From NCBI GenBank assembly GCA_044228875.1, contig JBGAUA010000091.1, forward strand, positions 1-13,898: a stretch of 13,898 bases of DNA, read 5' to 3'. Both the position numbers and the translations under genes were made by a program. Below are positions 1 to 7,123 of this stretch, in pieces. The notes beneath the pieces are model-generated. The model did no database searches, was not told where the DNA came from, and saw only the letters and a program-made list of their open reading frames with translations. The DNA is from Epilinea sp044228875. GTDB taxonomy: Bacteria; Chloroflexota; Anaerolineae; Epilineales; Epilineaceae. Position 1 is the stretch's first letter. The number at the start of each line of letters is the position of its first letter.

Positions 1-493
1 GATGGACCTTGGCCAGCACCGAAGCGGCGGCGATGGACAGCACCAGATGATCGCCGCCGACGATGCCCTGCTGGGGCAAGGAGGACAGCCGCAGCCGGTA
101 GCCATCCACCAACAGGTGAACGGGAGGGCGGCGCAGGGCGGCGAGGGCCCGCAACATGGCCAGATCGTTGGCCCGGCCGATCCCCAAGGCATCGATCTCG
201 TCGACCGACGCCTGCCCTAGACCCCAGTCCAGGGCCGAGTCGCGGATGCCTTGCGCCATGACAAGGCGCAGGGCGGGGCTCAACCGCTTGGAGTCATCGA
301 CCGCGCCGAGCGCGTCGGCCGTGCGGTCAACCGGGTCCAGCACGACGGCCGCGGCCACCACCGGGCCGGCCAGAGCGCCACGCCCCACCTCGTCCAGGCC
401 GGCGGCCAGGCCGCCGCGGTCCAGAAGACAGGCCCGTTCCCAAGAGAGGTCGGGCAAGGGCTTGTCTCCCGCGGCCGTCGCGCGGCCCCGCAC
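1..493 (-). CDS. rnhB: Ribonuclease HII, C-terminus cut off by window edge
   Basis: RNase HII cleaves the RNA strand of RNA/DNA hybrids and nicks at single ribonucleotides misincorporated in DNA. The 164 visible residues carry the family signature GLDEVGRGALAGPVVAAAV (D34, E35), then DDSKRLS, LLVDGY (D130), GGDHL (D148) and SIAAASVLAKV, so all four acidic metal-binding residues are present. The last 40-50 residues expected of a ~200-residue enzyme lie beyond base 1. There is no in-frame ATG before the conserved region. I chose GTG at 493, 31 bases after the rplS stop. A TTG at 457 is preceded by GGGAG at good spacing and could be the true start, 12 codons later. It probably shares a transcript with rplS; trmD-rplS-rnhB neighbourhoods are common in several phyla. 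The family call is secure; the start is not. Confidence 0.93.
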   Translation of the reverse strand, partial: MRGRATAAGDKPLPDLSWERACLLDRGGLAAGLDEVGRGALAGPVVAAAVVLDPVDRTADALGAVDDSKRLSPALRLVMAQGIRDSALDWGLGQASVDEIDALGIGRANDLAMLRALAALRRPPVHLLVDGYRLRLSSLPQQGIVGGDHLVLSIAAASVLAKVH

Positions 494-524
494 GCCGTTC
501 AGGCGCGCGGGCCGGCGCGCCTCA

Positions 525-938
525 TCAGTCCTGGCTCTCGACGGTCTCGCTGGCGGCCGAGGCCGAGGTGTAGAAGCGGCGCTTCTCGCGCAGACGGGCG
601 CTCTTGCCGGCACGGTCGCGCAGGTAGTAGAGGTTGGCGCGGCGCACATGGGCGTTGCGCAGCACCTCGACCCGCTCCAGGCGCGGCACATGCAGCGGGA
701 AGGTGCGCTCTACACCGACGCCGTGCGAAGCGACGCGGCGCACCGTGATGCTGCTGCTGAGGCCGCCCTCGCGCTTGCGAATGACCACGCCCTGGAAGGG
801 CTGAACGCGCTCGCGCTTGCCCTCCACGATGCGGAAGTGCACCCGCACGGTGTCGCCGGGATGGATCTTCGTGAGGGGCACCATGGCGTCGCGCGACAGC
901 TTGAAGTCGTGCTCGAACGCCTTGACCAGGTTGGACAT
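525..938 (-). CDS. rplS: 50S ribosomal protein L19
   Basis: L19 sits at the interface between the large and small ribosomal subunits. The 137-residue product has the normal family length and hallmark stretches: the KIHPGDTVRVHFRIVEG loop, ERVQPFQGVVI, SSSITVRRVASHGVGVERTF, PLHVPRLERVEV, and VRRANLYYLRDRAGKSARLREK near the end. The reading frame is open further upstream, but ATG at 938 fits the family N-terminus (MSNLVKAFEHDF) and has a strong Shine-Dalgarno AAGGAAGG just before it. It lies 147 bases after trmD, and that gap holds a good promoter and two hairpins, so it is probably also expressed on its own. A short acidic tail (residues 124-137) follows the conserved core. I am confident in the identity. 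Confidence 0.98.
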   Translation of the reverse strand: MSNLVKAFEHDFKLSRDAMVPLTKIHPGDTVRVHFRIVEGKRERVQPFQGVVIRKREGGLSSSITVRRVASHGVGVERTFPLHVPRLERVEVLRNAHVRRANLYYLRDRAGKSARLREKRRFYTSASAASETVESQD

Positions 939-1025
939 GAGCGGCCTTCCTTGTTCTGAAAGCGCGGCGGCTAGGTAGGCCGCGCGAGGGTGCTGCAAGA
1001 TGCTGACGTGTTGCCGGGGCAACGA
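939..1025 (-). promoter_or_regulatory. rplS leader with two hairpins (candidate L19 leader)
   Basis: This is the predicted 87-base untranslated leader between the rplS promoter and its ATG. Plus-strand coordinates 1010-1023 form GTTGC/GCAAC around a CGGG loop. It begins about two bases after the predicted transcript start, so it would cap the 5' end of the mRNA. Positions 962-968 (GCGCGGC) pair perfectly with 979-985 (GCCGCGC) around ten bases and end about 23 bases before the start codon. L19 autoregulatory leaders are known in other phyla. I do not recognise this as one of those families, so a regulatory role is inference. Confidence 0.4.
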
Positions 1026-1031
1026 CGAATG

Positions 1032-1060
1032 ATTATAGCAGAGGCGATGGGCAGGGTGAA
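1032..1060 (-). promoter_or_regulatory. Sigma-70-type promoter for rplS-rnhB
   Basis: Read on the minus strand, TTCACC (1060-1055) is followed by a 17-base spacer and a perfect TATAAT (1037-1032). The spacer ends in TGC, giving an extended -10 (TGCTATAAT). The predicted transcript start is near 1025. In such GC-rich DNA a perfect -10 at the right spacing is unlikely by chance. It lies in the 147-base gap after trmD and separates rplS-rnhB transcription from trmD. Confidence 0.75.
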
Positions 1061-1085
1061 GCGGAGGGTCAACCTATCGAATCCG

Positions 1086-1814
1086 TCAGGGGCGGGTCTG
1101 TCCACCCGCCCGCCCCGCCAGCAGGTCTGGCCGCCGCTCCGCCGTGCGGGCCAGCGATTGCTCGGCGCGCCAGCGGGCCACCTGGGCGTGGTGGCCGCTC
1201 AGCAGTTCGGCCGGCACCGCCCAGCCCCGGAAGTCCGCCGGGCGGGTGTACTGTGGATGCTCCAGCAGGCCGGCGGAGAATGAATCCGTCTCCGTGGCCG
1301 TGGCCAGGCCCACCACGCCCGGCCGCAGCCGCACCACCGCGTCGATGGTCAACATCACCGGTATCTCGCCGCCGGTCACCACGAAGTCGCCCAGCGACAG
1401 CTCGTGGGTGGCCAGATGCTGGCGCACCCGCTCGTCGAAGCCCTCGTAATGCCCGGCCAGAAAGATCAGCCGGTCGTACCGCGACAGCTCCTGGGCATAG
1501 GCGTGGTCCAGCCGCCGACCTTGGGGGGTCATCATCACCACCGGGCAAGGCAGCGGCTCGCCGCCTTCCGGCGAGCGCGGGGCGATGCCGAGCAGGTCCT
1601 CCACCGCTTCGAAGAGGGGCTCGGGCTTCATGACCATTCCGCCGCCACCACCGAAGGCGTAGTCATCGGTGGTGCGGTGGCGGTCATGGGTCCAGTCGCG
1701 CAGGTCATGCACCCGCAGGTCCAGGAGCCCCCGTGTCCGAGCGCGCCCGATGATGCTGTGGTCCAAAGGGCCGACGAACATCGCCGGCAGCACGGTCAGC
1801 ACGTCGATGCGCAT
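1086..1814 (-). CDS. trmD: tRNA (guanine-N1)-methyltransferase TrmD
   Basis: TrmD uses S-adenosylmethionine to methylate N1 of G37 in tRNAs with G36, which prevents +1 frameshifting. The 242-residue product has the usual length. It opens with MRIDVLTVLPAMF and carries DDYAFGGGGGMVMKPEPLF (residues 50-68). The SPOUT trefoil-knot region follows: FLAGHYEGFDERV (residues 118-130, substrate-contacting E124 and R129) and SLGDFVVTGGEIPVMLTIDAV (residues 140-160), where D143 matches the catalytic aspartate. The C-terminal HPQYTRP and LLSGHHAQVARWR segments are also typical. The frame is open upstream to 2195, but ATG at 1814 gives the family N-terminus and avoids overlap with the divergent peptidase, whose start is 67 bases away. 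The Shine-Dalgarno is modest (GGAAG). Confidence 0.97.
   Translation of the reverse strand: MRIDVLTVLPAMFVGPLDHSIIGRARTRGLLDLRVHDLRDWTHDRHRTTDDYAFGGGGGMVMKPEPLFEAVEDLLGIAPRSPEGGEPLPCPVVMMTPQGRRLDHAYAQELSRYDRLIFLAGHYEGFDERVRQHLATHELSLGDFVVTGGEIPVMLTIDAVVRLRPGVVGLATATETDSFSAGLLEHPQYTRPADFRGWAVPAELLSGHHAQVARWRAEQSLARTAERRPDLLAGRAGGQTRP
1090..1111 (-). terminator. Hairpin across the 3' end of trmD
   Basis: Plus-strand 1090-1097 (GGGCGGGT) pairs perfectly with 1104-1111 (ACCCGCCC) over eight bases around a six-base loop, all within the last codons of trmD. No T-run follows on the minus strand, so it is not a classical intrinsic terminator. It could act as an RNA 3'-end stabiliser or attenuator before the separate rplS promoter. 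Confidence 0.35.
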
Positions 1815-1867
1815 GCCGGGCGCTTCCGCCGGAGGCGCCCCGAGGGCACCGCCCTGGCCCGATCCCC

Positions 1868-1882
1868 TATACTCTTCGCCCA
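1868..1882 (+). promoter_or_regulatory. -10 box of a probable leaderless promoter for the M23 peptidase
   Basis: TATACT at 1868-1873 is followed by only eight bases before the ATG at 1882, so transcription would begin at about 1880-1882, on or beside the start codon. There is no Shine-Dalgarno sequence. No convincing -35 box is visible at 17-18 bases upstream (the bases there are GC-rich), so the call rests on the -10 and its position. Confidence 0.5.
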
Positions 1883-2928
1883 TGTCCCTCTCCTTCGGGC
1901 GTTTCCGCCAGCGGCGCCGACGCAACCTCGCCATCGTCACCGGCCTCATGTGCTTGATCGCCGCGGCGCTCGTCTGGTCTTCCGCTCCGGCCCGACGCGG
2001 CGCGGCGCCCCTCGCCACGTCAAGGCCGTCGCCGCGGATCCCTGCGGCCACCGCCACCGCAGCCACAGCCACGCCCACGGGTTCCACCGGTACCGGGCCG
2101 CGAGGGCTGCAGGGCGCGACGCCAGGTCCGCTGGACCTTGCCCCGCCGCTTCTCACCCTGCGCCGGCCCTTCGCCGGCGAGGGCCTGGGGCTCAAGGCCG
2201 CGCCCAGCTACCCCTACGGCACCACCGGCGGCGGCGCCTACATTCTGCATCACGGCCTCGACTTCGGGAACCCCCAAGGAAGCCCGGTGCGCGCCGTCGC
2301 CGACGGCGAGGTGGTCTTCGCCGGCATCGACAGCGACGGCGAGGTCTACGGCGCCAGCAACGAGCCCTTCCCCGAGGGCTTCTACGGGCGGCTCGTGGTC
2401 ATCCGCCATCCGCTGCGTCTGGGAGACCAGCCGCTCTACTCCCTCTACGGCCACCTGAGCCGGCTGCGCGTCGCGCGGCGCCAGCGTGTCAAGGCCGGCG
2501 ACGCCATCGGCGAGGTGGGGATGGCCGGCATCGCCCTGGGCCCGCACCTGCACCTGGAGATCCGCGACCGGGCTCAGGACTACGGGCATACCTACAACCC
2601 CGACCTCTTCCTCGCGCCGCTGGCGGGCGAGGGCCTCATCGTCGGTCGGCTCAGCGATCCCGCGGGCAAGGCAATGCCCAAGGTGGCGGTCAACCTGTTC
2701 AAGCTGGACGACAAGGGCAAGGCTGGCTGGTGGACCGCCACGGCGACCTATCCGGACGGACCGGTGCGCCCCCTGCCGGCCTTGAGCGAGAACTTCGTCC
2801 TGTCAGACCTGCCCGCGGGGAGCTACCGGGTGGTGGCCAACGCCGGCGGGGGCCCGATCCAGGCCGATGTGACGGTGGTGGCCGGCAAGGCCAGCGGGGT
2901 CGAGCTGCGGCGAAGGGTCAAGCCATGA
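1882..2928 (+). CDS. Membrane-anchored M23 family metallopeptidase
   Basis: Predicted zinc peptidase of the LytM/M23 type, which cuts peptide cross-bridges in cell-wall material. It has 348 residues. A basic N-terminus is followed by one hydrophobic anchor (residues about 15-33), placing the rest outside the membrane. A Pro/Ala/Thr-rich spacer (about 36-95) leads to the catalytic domain (about 97-245) with HxxxD (H123, D127), YGHLS (H191) and GPHLHLEI (H222, H224). All ligands and catalytic histidines are present, so it should be active. From about 250 an extra domain (GLIVGRLSDPAGKAMPKVAVNL onward) resembles a carboxypeptidase-regulatory or SpaA-like beta-sandwich. ATG at 1882 is chosen because the anchor follows directly and a -10 box lies just upstream. 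It is divergent from trmD and convergent with the amidohydrolase, 19 bases away. Substrate unknown. Confidence 0.92.
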   Translation: MSLSFGRFRQRRRRNLAIVTGLMCLIAAALVWSSAPARRGAAPLATSRPSPRIPAATATAATATPTGSTGTGPRGLQGATPGPLDLAPPLLTLRRPFAGEGLGLKAAPSYPYGTTGGGAYILHHGLDFGNPQGSPVRAVADGEVVFAGIDSDGEVYGASNEPFPEGFYGRLVVIRHPLRLGDQPLYSLYGHLSRLRVARRQRVKAGDAIGEVGMAGIALGPHLHLEIRDRAQDYGHTYNPDLFLAPLAGEGLIVGRLSDPAGKAMPKVAVNLFKLDDKGKAGWWTATATYPDGPVRPLPALSENFVLSDLPAGSYRVVANAGGGPIQADVTVVAGKASGVELRRRVKP

Positions 2929-2932
2929 CCGC

Positions 2933-2946
2933 CGCAAGGTGTTGCG
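2933..2946. terminator. Small hairpin in the 19-base gap between convergent genes
   Basis: CGCAA (2933-2937) and TTGCG (2942-2946) pair around a GGTG loop, exactly between the stop codons of the peptidase and the amidohydrolase. It has only five base pairs and no T-run, so it is at best a weak shared transcription end. Confidence 0.2.
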
Positions 2947-2947
2947 T

Positions 2948-4258
2948 CTAGCCCAGCCCGGCCGCTTTCAGCAGCCGCTTCAAGCGCACGCTCACCTCGG
3001 CCCGGATCTCCGCTTCGTCGGCGATGACCCCATTGTCCAGCAGCACCCGGCCGTCGCAGACGGTGACCTTCACCGCGCGGCCCAGGGCGCTGTAGACCAG
3101 ATCGGCCGCCAGGTTGTGGCCCGGGAACATCAGCGGATGGTCCAGATCCACCAGGATGAGATCCGCCAAGGCGCCTTCCGCCACCCGCCCGATATCGAGA
3201 TCGAAGGCCCGCGCGGCATGGGTGGTCACCAGCTCCAGCGCCTCCTGGGCCGGCATGACCGTGGGATCCCCGCTGGCATGCTTGGCCATCAGGGCCGCGA
3301 ACTTCAGCTCCTCCAGCAGGTCCAGGTTGTTGTTGGAGGCGCAGCCGTCGGTGCCCACCAGCACGTTGACCCCGGCGCCGCGGAGGGCGGCGTAGCGCAT
3401 GGGGCCGCCGCTGGCCAGCTTAAGGTTGCTGACAGGGTTGTGCAGTACATGGGCGCCGCGCCGAGCCAGGATGTCGATCTCGCCGTCGGTCAGGTGCACC
3501 GCATGGGCCCCCAGGAAGCGCGGTCCCAGGAGGCCCAGCCGGTCCAGGTAGGGCACCGGCCGCATGCCCGTCCGCTCCAGGCAGCCGTCCACCTCCACCT
3601 GGGTCTCGGACAGGTGCATGTGGATGGGCAGGCCGTAGCGCTCGGCCTCGTCGCGTACCCAGCGGAGCAGGTCCTCGCTCACGGTGTACACGGCATGCGG
3701 GGCGAGAGCGAAGCTCACGCGGGGGCCGTAACCAGCGGCCGCCTCGCGCAGCGCCTGATGCTCCTGCTTGGCCGCCTCGGCCCGCGCCGGATCGCCGAGG
3801 TCGATCATGGCCCCGGCCAGCTGGCAGCGCAGGCCGCTGTCCACGGCGGCCCGGGCCGTGCCGTGGAAGAACCAGTACATGTCGTTGAAGAAGGTCGTGC
3901 CCGTCCGGATCATCTCCACGCAGGCCAGGCGCGCGCCCCAGTACACGTCCTCCTCGGTCAGATGGGCCTCGAAGGGCCAGATCTTCTCGTTGAGCCAGGG
4001 CATGAGCGGCATGTCGTCGGCCAGGCCGCGCATGATGGCCATGGCCGAGTGGGTGTGGGCGTTGGCCAGCCCCGGCAGCACGGCGCTGCGCCGCCCGTCG
4101 ACGCGGCGGGCGGCGGCGGCCACAGCCTCGCCAGCCTCGCCGGCGTCATGGATGGCCGTGATGCGCGAGCCGTGGACGAGGATGTCGACGTCACGGCCGT
4201 CCAGACGGGTGCCGGTGATGGCCAGGGTCGCGGGCGAGTCGGACGGGGCGGGAGCCAT
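2948..4258 (-). CDS. mtaD: 5-methylthioadenosine/S-adenosylhomocysteine deaminase-family amidohydrolase
   Basis: Members hydrolyse the 6-amino group of methylthioadenosine, adenosylhomocysteine or related adenosines to the inosine forms in the cytoplasm, serving methyl-cycle and purine salvage. The 436-residue product has the normal length. An N-terminal beta-sandwich part (about 10-60) leads into a TIM-barrel with HTH (H68, H70), E97 in WPFEAHL, H188 in APHAVYTVS, HMHLSET (H215, E218), GAHAVHL, HNPVSNLKLASG and GTDGCASNNNLDL (D304). These match the metal ligands and substrate-contacting Glu/His of the Thermotoga enzyme. ATG at 4258 is preceded by GGAG at eight bases. A promoter and a leader hairpin lie upstream. 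Related deaminases act on other adenosine-like or triazine substrates, so exact substrate is inferred. Confidence 0.9.
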   Translation of the reverse strand: MAPAPSDSPATLAITGTRLDGRDVDILVHGSRITAIHDAGEAGEAVAAAARRVDGRRSAVLPGLANAHTHSAMAIMRGLADDMPLMPWLNEKIWPFEAHLTEEDVYWGARLACVEMIRTGTTFFNDMYWFFHGTARAAVDSGLRCQLAGAMIDLGDPARAEAAKQEHQALREAAAGYGPRVSFALAPHAVYTVSEDLLRWVRDEAERYGLPIHMHLSETQVEVDGCLERTGMRPVPYLDRLGLLGPRFLGAHAVHLTDGEIDILARRGAHVLHNPVSNLKLASGGPMRYAALRGAGVNVLVGTDGCASNNNLDLLEELKFAALMAKHASGDPTVMPAQEALELVTTHAARAFDLDIGRVAEGALADLILVDLDHPLMFPGHNLAADLVYSALGRAVKVTVCDGRVLLDNGVIADEAEIRAEVSVRLKRLLKAAGLG

Positions 4259-4285
4259 GGTTGAAACTCCATGCGGGTCGCGGAT

Positions 4286-4313
4286 CCTGCGGCGCTGTGG
4301 ACGCGGCCGCAGG
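4286..4313 (-). promoter_or_regulatory. Leader hairpin upstream of the amidohydrolase
   Basis: CCTGCGGC (4286-4293) and GCCGCAGG (4306-4313) pair perfectly over eight bases around a 12-base loop. It lies within the predicted 67-base leader, ending 27 bases before the ATG. It does not match the SAH riboswitch core as I know it. A regulatory role is conjecture. Confidence 0.3.
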
Positions 4314-4331
4314 CGGGGGGGCTGGCGGGAC

Positions 4332-4360
4332 AATCTAGCCGTTCGCTCCTGCCGCGGCAA
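4332..4360 (-). promoter_or_regulatory. Candidate promoter for the amidohydrolase
   Basis: On the minus strand TTGCCG (4360-4355), a 17-base spacer and TAGATT (4337-4332) form a reasonable sigma-70 promoter. It would start transcription near 4325, about 67 bases before the ATG. Four of six bases match consensus at -35. Confidence 0.5.
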
Positions 4361-4437
4361 GCGCGAAGGCCCGGGACCCTGAACCCGACGAAACGCGCGG
4401 CAACGACCACCGTTGTCCTTGAGAGGGCGTGACGATC

Positions 4438-4459
4438 GCCGCGGGCGAGCGTCCGCGGC
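4438..4459 (+). promoter_or_regulatory. Hairpin before the 856-residue protein's ribosome-binding site
   Basis: GCCGCGG (4438-4444) and CCGCGGC (4453-4459) pair over seven bases around an eight-base loop, about 29 bases before the start codon. No convincing promoter was found on this strand in 4259-4488, so whether it is transcribed as a leader is uncertain. Confidence 0.25.
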
Positions 4460-4488
4460 GGCACCGGCCGGCGACAAGGGAGTGGACG

Positions 4489-7059
4489 ATGGGCAAGGCG
4501 ACCAGGCGGTTTCTGCGGATCGGATTCACCCTCCTCGGCCTTGGCGCGGCCATCGGCGGCGGCGCGCCCGCCTCCGCGCGGCCCCTCGGCGCCCCGCCCG
4601 CCGAGCCGAACTGGCCCGACGTGGCGCTCAACGACCAGATCCGCGGGGCCTTGCTGGGCTTCTATCGGCAACGCGACGACGCGGCGCTGCCGGCGCAGGC
4701 GGCGGCGCCCCGCTGGGAAGCCGAGAAGGCGGCGGCGGCCAAGGACCCGGACAGTCTGTGGGAAGTCCGCGGCGGCGCCGGCACGGCCTGCCACGCCGCC
4801 GTCACCCGCGCGGACTTCATCGCCTGCGCCGGGCATCGCCTGGCGGCCACCTTCGCCAAGGTCGGCTACGACGGGACGCTGTCCCTGTTCGATCCGGCCA
4901 ACTACTACGCCAACGACACGGTGGCGCGGATGGCCAACTTCTATGGCCTCTACCACGCCTTCGTCCACGACCACGACAGCGACCTGCCGGCCGGAGTGCC
5001 CTACACGGTCGCGGAGGCGCGGCGCAGCAAGGACTACCACCGCGCCATGGTCCGGGCCTACGAGGCCCATTCGCGCGAGCTCATCATGCGCATGTTCCGC
5101 GAAACCCGCGGCGACCCGAGCTTCCAGGTGAGCCTCACCCGCACCGCCGGCCTGCTGGAGATGAGCTACGTGCCGCTGGTGGCCTTCCTGGAGCGCGAAC
5201 AGGCCTGGGGCGCCAACCGCGACCGGCGCAACGCCTTCAGCCTGATCAACGGGCTCAACCAGCGCATCTGGTGGGAATGGGTCTGGTCGCAGACCAACGG
5301 GCCGGCAACGGCCGGTTTCGTCAACCTCGGCAGCCAGAGCAGCTATGACCTCGGCCGTCCGGCCAACGGCGCCCTGGACGGCACCGATCACTTCCGCTAC
5401 AGCTTCGACAGCGGCGACGAGGACATTGCCAGCCTGCGGAGCGCCGCGGTGGACAGCGGCCCGGGCGGCATCGACGGCTACTGGTTCGACGCCGACTACC
5501 CGCCGCCCGGCGACTGGTGGTGCTACGGCACCTTTGGCCTGTCCGCATCGGACGCGCTCCAGAAATGCCTGGACATGTCGGCCAGAGGCAGCCAGACCGG
5601 CAGCCGCTCCGCGCCTGGGCCCTTCTCGCCCTACGGCCAGTACTACGGCAATCCCGGCGCCGCCCAGCCCTGCGCCGACCGGCTCTACAGCGCCAGCGGC
5701 CATTCCTGCGGCGACACCAATCTGGGCTCCATCGCCGAGGAATGGCTGTGGTCCTTGAGCGGCGCGCGCATGGGCCTCTTCGTCATCGAGCGTCTGGCGG
5801 TGATGGGGGACCCGGACCTGCCCGCTCGCAACCTGGGCGGCTTCGCCTCACAGCGCGTGCCCCTGGGCCTGAGCCCCGCCCTTAGCCCCTACGAGCACGT
5901 GACCGAGCGTCTCGGCTACGGCGTCGCCGGCTTTCACGGCGGGACGGGGCTGAACGACGACTTGGAGTGGACCTGGAGCGCCAACGGCGTCGTGCGCGCG
6001 ATCCGCACCCTCTCCGCCGGGCTGCATGACGGCGAGGAGCAGAACGGTCGCCTGAGCGTCGGCGAGGGCGACGTGCCGCCGGGCGCCAATCCGGCCAGCC
6101 GGCTTGGCAGCACCTGGGATCGCTTCGCCTACAAGGACCACCAGGAGTACCCGGGGGCGATGGAGAACCACTCCGCGGGTCCGAGCCCCATCTACGGCAC
6201 CACCCTCTTCGGCCTGGTGCTGGGCGACCGCACCGGCGACGCGCCGCGGCCGGCCGGCGGCATGGCGGGCTCACTCTTCGACGGGCAGCATCGCAACACG
6301 GTGGACGAGTTCCAGAACTGGGTCTGGCTCTACCAGGCCACCTACCACCGCTGCCCCCCGCCGAGCGGCCAGGCCGACGATCCGGCAGCAGGCGCCTGCT
6401 TCGACCGCGGCGGATCGAGGCGCCGGCGCCTCTACGCGCCGCCGGATCCCGCGTCACCCACGGTACGCTTCGACTACCTCTGGCGCAGCCATGACGCCGG
6501 GAGCGCGACCGAGCTCATCGACCAGGACGGGCATATCGCGGCAGCGGAAAGCAGCTGCGGCGGCCGCCCCGGCGTGCCCTGGCGCCAGGTCTACAACCGC
6601 GACCTGACGACCGGCGCCACCTTGCCCGGAGGCGGTCAGACCCGACTCCTGACCGACGAATCCGGCCTGGGCGCCTACAACGAGCTGATCCAGGGCGGCG
6701 GCGGGCTGATGCGGCTCGTGGCCGCGCGCTACCCGGTCAACGCCGGCGACCCGGCCTTCGCGATCGAGCGGGCCGCGGTGCTCAAACCCTGGTACGACGA
6801 GGCCTACACGACCGTCGCCGACATCTTCTCCTTGTTCACGGACACCCTGGGCTACGTACCGGACATCGAGAACAGCAACTGCCTGGGCACCAACCCGGAC
6901 CCCGGCGACCCAAGCCTGGCGATGATCAGCTGGCAGCAGGGCACCGGCGCCACCACCCAGGCGACGGCCATCCGGCGCGCGATGTGGTACAGCATTGCGA
7001 GCAACTGGTACTGGTGGTACGATCCGAACTGGCTGGTCATCGATCCGCAGCGCTGGTAG
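4489..7059 (+). CDS. Large secreted protein of unknown family, Trp/Tyr-rich
   Basis: I do not recognise this 856-residue protein. A Sec signal peptide is clear: basic KATRRFLR, a hydrophobic stretch (about 11-25) and a cleavage site near APASA (30). The rest has no membrane segment. Ten cysteines (101, 113, 345, 360, 395, 407, 622, 637, 690, 798) occur partly as close pairs, consistent with disulfides outside the cell. Aromatic runs recur: WWEWVW (about 261), DGYWFDADYPPPGDWWCYG (about 329-347), DEFQNWVWLYQATYH (about 606-620) and an aromatic C-terminus with WYWWYDPNW. Helix-like segments dominate 100-260. An acidic-aromatic surface might bind glycans, but no catalytic motif is evident and I assign none. 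ATG at 4489 follows AAGGGAG at six bases and starts the signal peptide; the frame extends 20 codons further upstream. The delta-60 gene follows after 121 bases. Confidence 0.85.
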   Translation: MGKATRRFLRIGFTLLGLGAAIGGGAPASARPLGAPPAEPNWPDVALNDQIRGALLGFYRQRDDAALPAQAAAPRWEAEKAAAAKDPDSLWEVRGGAGTACHAAVTRADFIACAGHRLAATFAKVGYDGTLSLFDPANYYANDTVARMANFYGLYHAFVHDHDSDLPAGVPYTVAEARRSKDYHRAMVRAYEAHSRELIMRMFRETRGDPSFQVSLTRTAGLLEMSYVPLVAFLEREQAWGANRDRRNAFSLINGLNQRIWWEWVWSQTNGPATAGFVNLGSQSSYDLGRPANGALDGTDHFRYSFDSGDEDIASLRSAAVDSGPGGIDGYWFDADYPPPGDWWCYGTFGLSASDALQKCLDMSARGSQTGSRSAPGPFSPYGQYYGNPGAAQPCADRLYSASGHSCGDTNLGSIAEEWLWSLSGARMGLFVIERLAVMGDPDLPARNLGGFASQRVPLGLSPALSPYEHVTERLGYGVAGFHGGTGLNDDLEWTWSANGVVRAIRTLSAGLHDGEEQNGRLSVGEGDVPPGANPASRLGSTWDRFAYKDHQEYPGAMENHSAGPSPIYGTTLFGLVLGDRTGDAPRPAGGMAGSLFDGQHRNTVDEFQNWVWLYQATYHRCPPPSGQADDPAAGACFDRGGSRRRRLYAPPDPASPTVRFDYLWRSHDAGSATELIDQDGHIAAAESSCGGRPGVPWRQVYNRDLTTGATLPGGGQTRLLTDESGLGAYNELIQGGGGLMRLVAARYPVNAGDPAFAIERAAVLKPWYDEAYTTVADIFSLFTDTLGYVPDIENSNCLGTNPDPGDPSLAMISWQQGTGATTQATAIRRAMWYSIASNWYWWYDPNWLVIDPQRW

Positions 7060-7123
7060 GCGATCGTCCGCCGCGCCGGCCATGCAGCGCAGCCGCTCGC
7101 GGCGGCGTCGGGAACAGACGGGA

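Noticed and set aside
1815..2195. Longer N-terminus for trmD up to 2195 or to the ATG near 1880
   Set aside because: The extra residues do not match the family and would overlap the divergent peptidase; ATG at 1814 gives the conserved MRIDVLTVLP start.
1404..2951. 515-codon plus-strand frame overlapping trmD and the peptidase gene
   Set aside because: It runs antisense to trmD and out of frame with the peptidase, and its content is Arg/Pro/Ala-rich shadow sequence.
2939..4264. 441-codon plus-strand frame opposite the amidohydrolase
   Set aside because: The His/Gln/Val-rich translation has no domain character, and the minus strand encodes a complete amidohydrolase with all active-site residues.
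4259..4330. SAH riboswitch before the amidohydrolase
   Set aside because: The conserved core sequence of that class, as I recall it, is absent from the minus-strand leader; only a simple hairpin is present.
4489..4580. Twin-arginine (Tat) signal on the 856-residue protein
   Set aside because: TRRFLR lacks the residue between the arginines and Phe-Leu of the S/T-R-R-x-F-L-K pattern, so a Sec signal is more likely.
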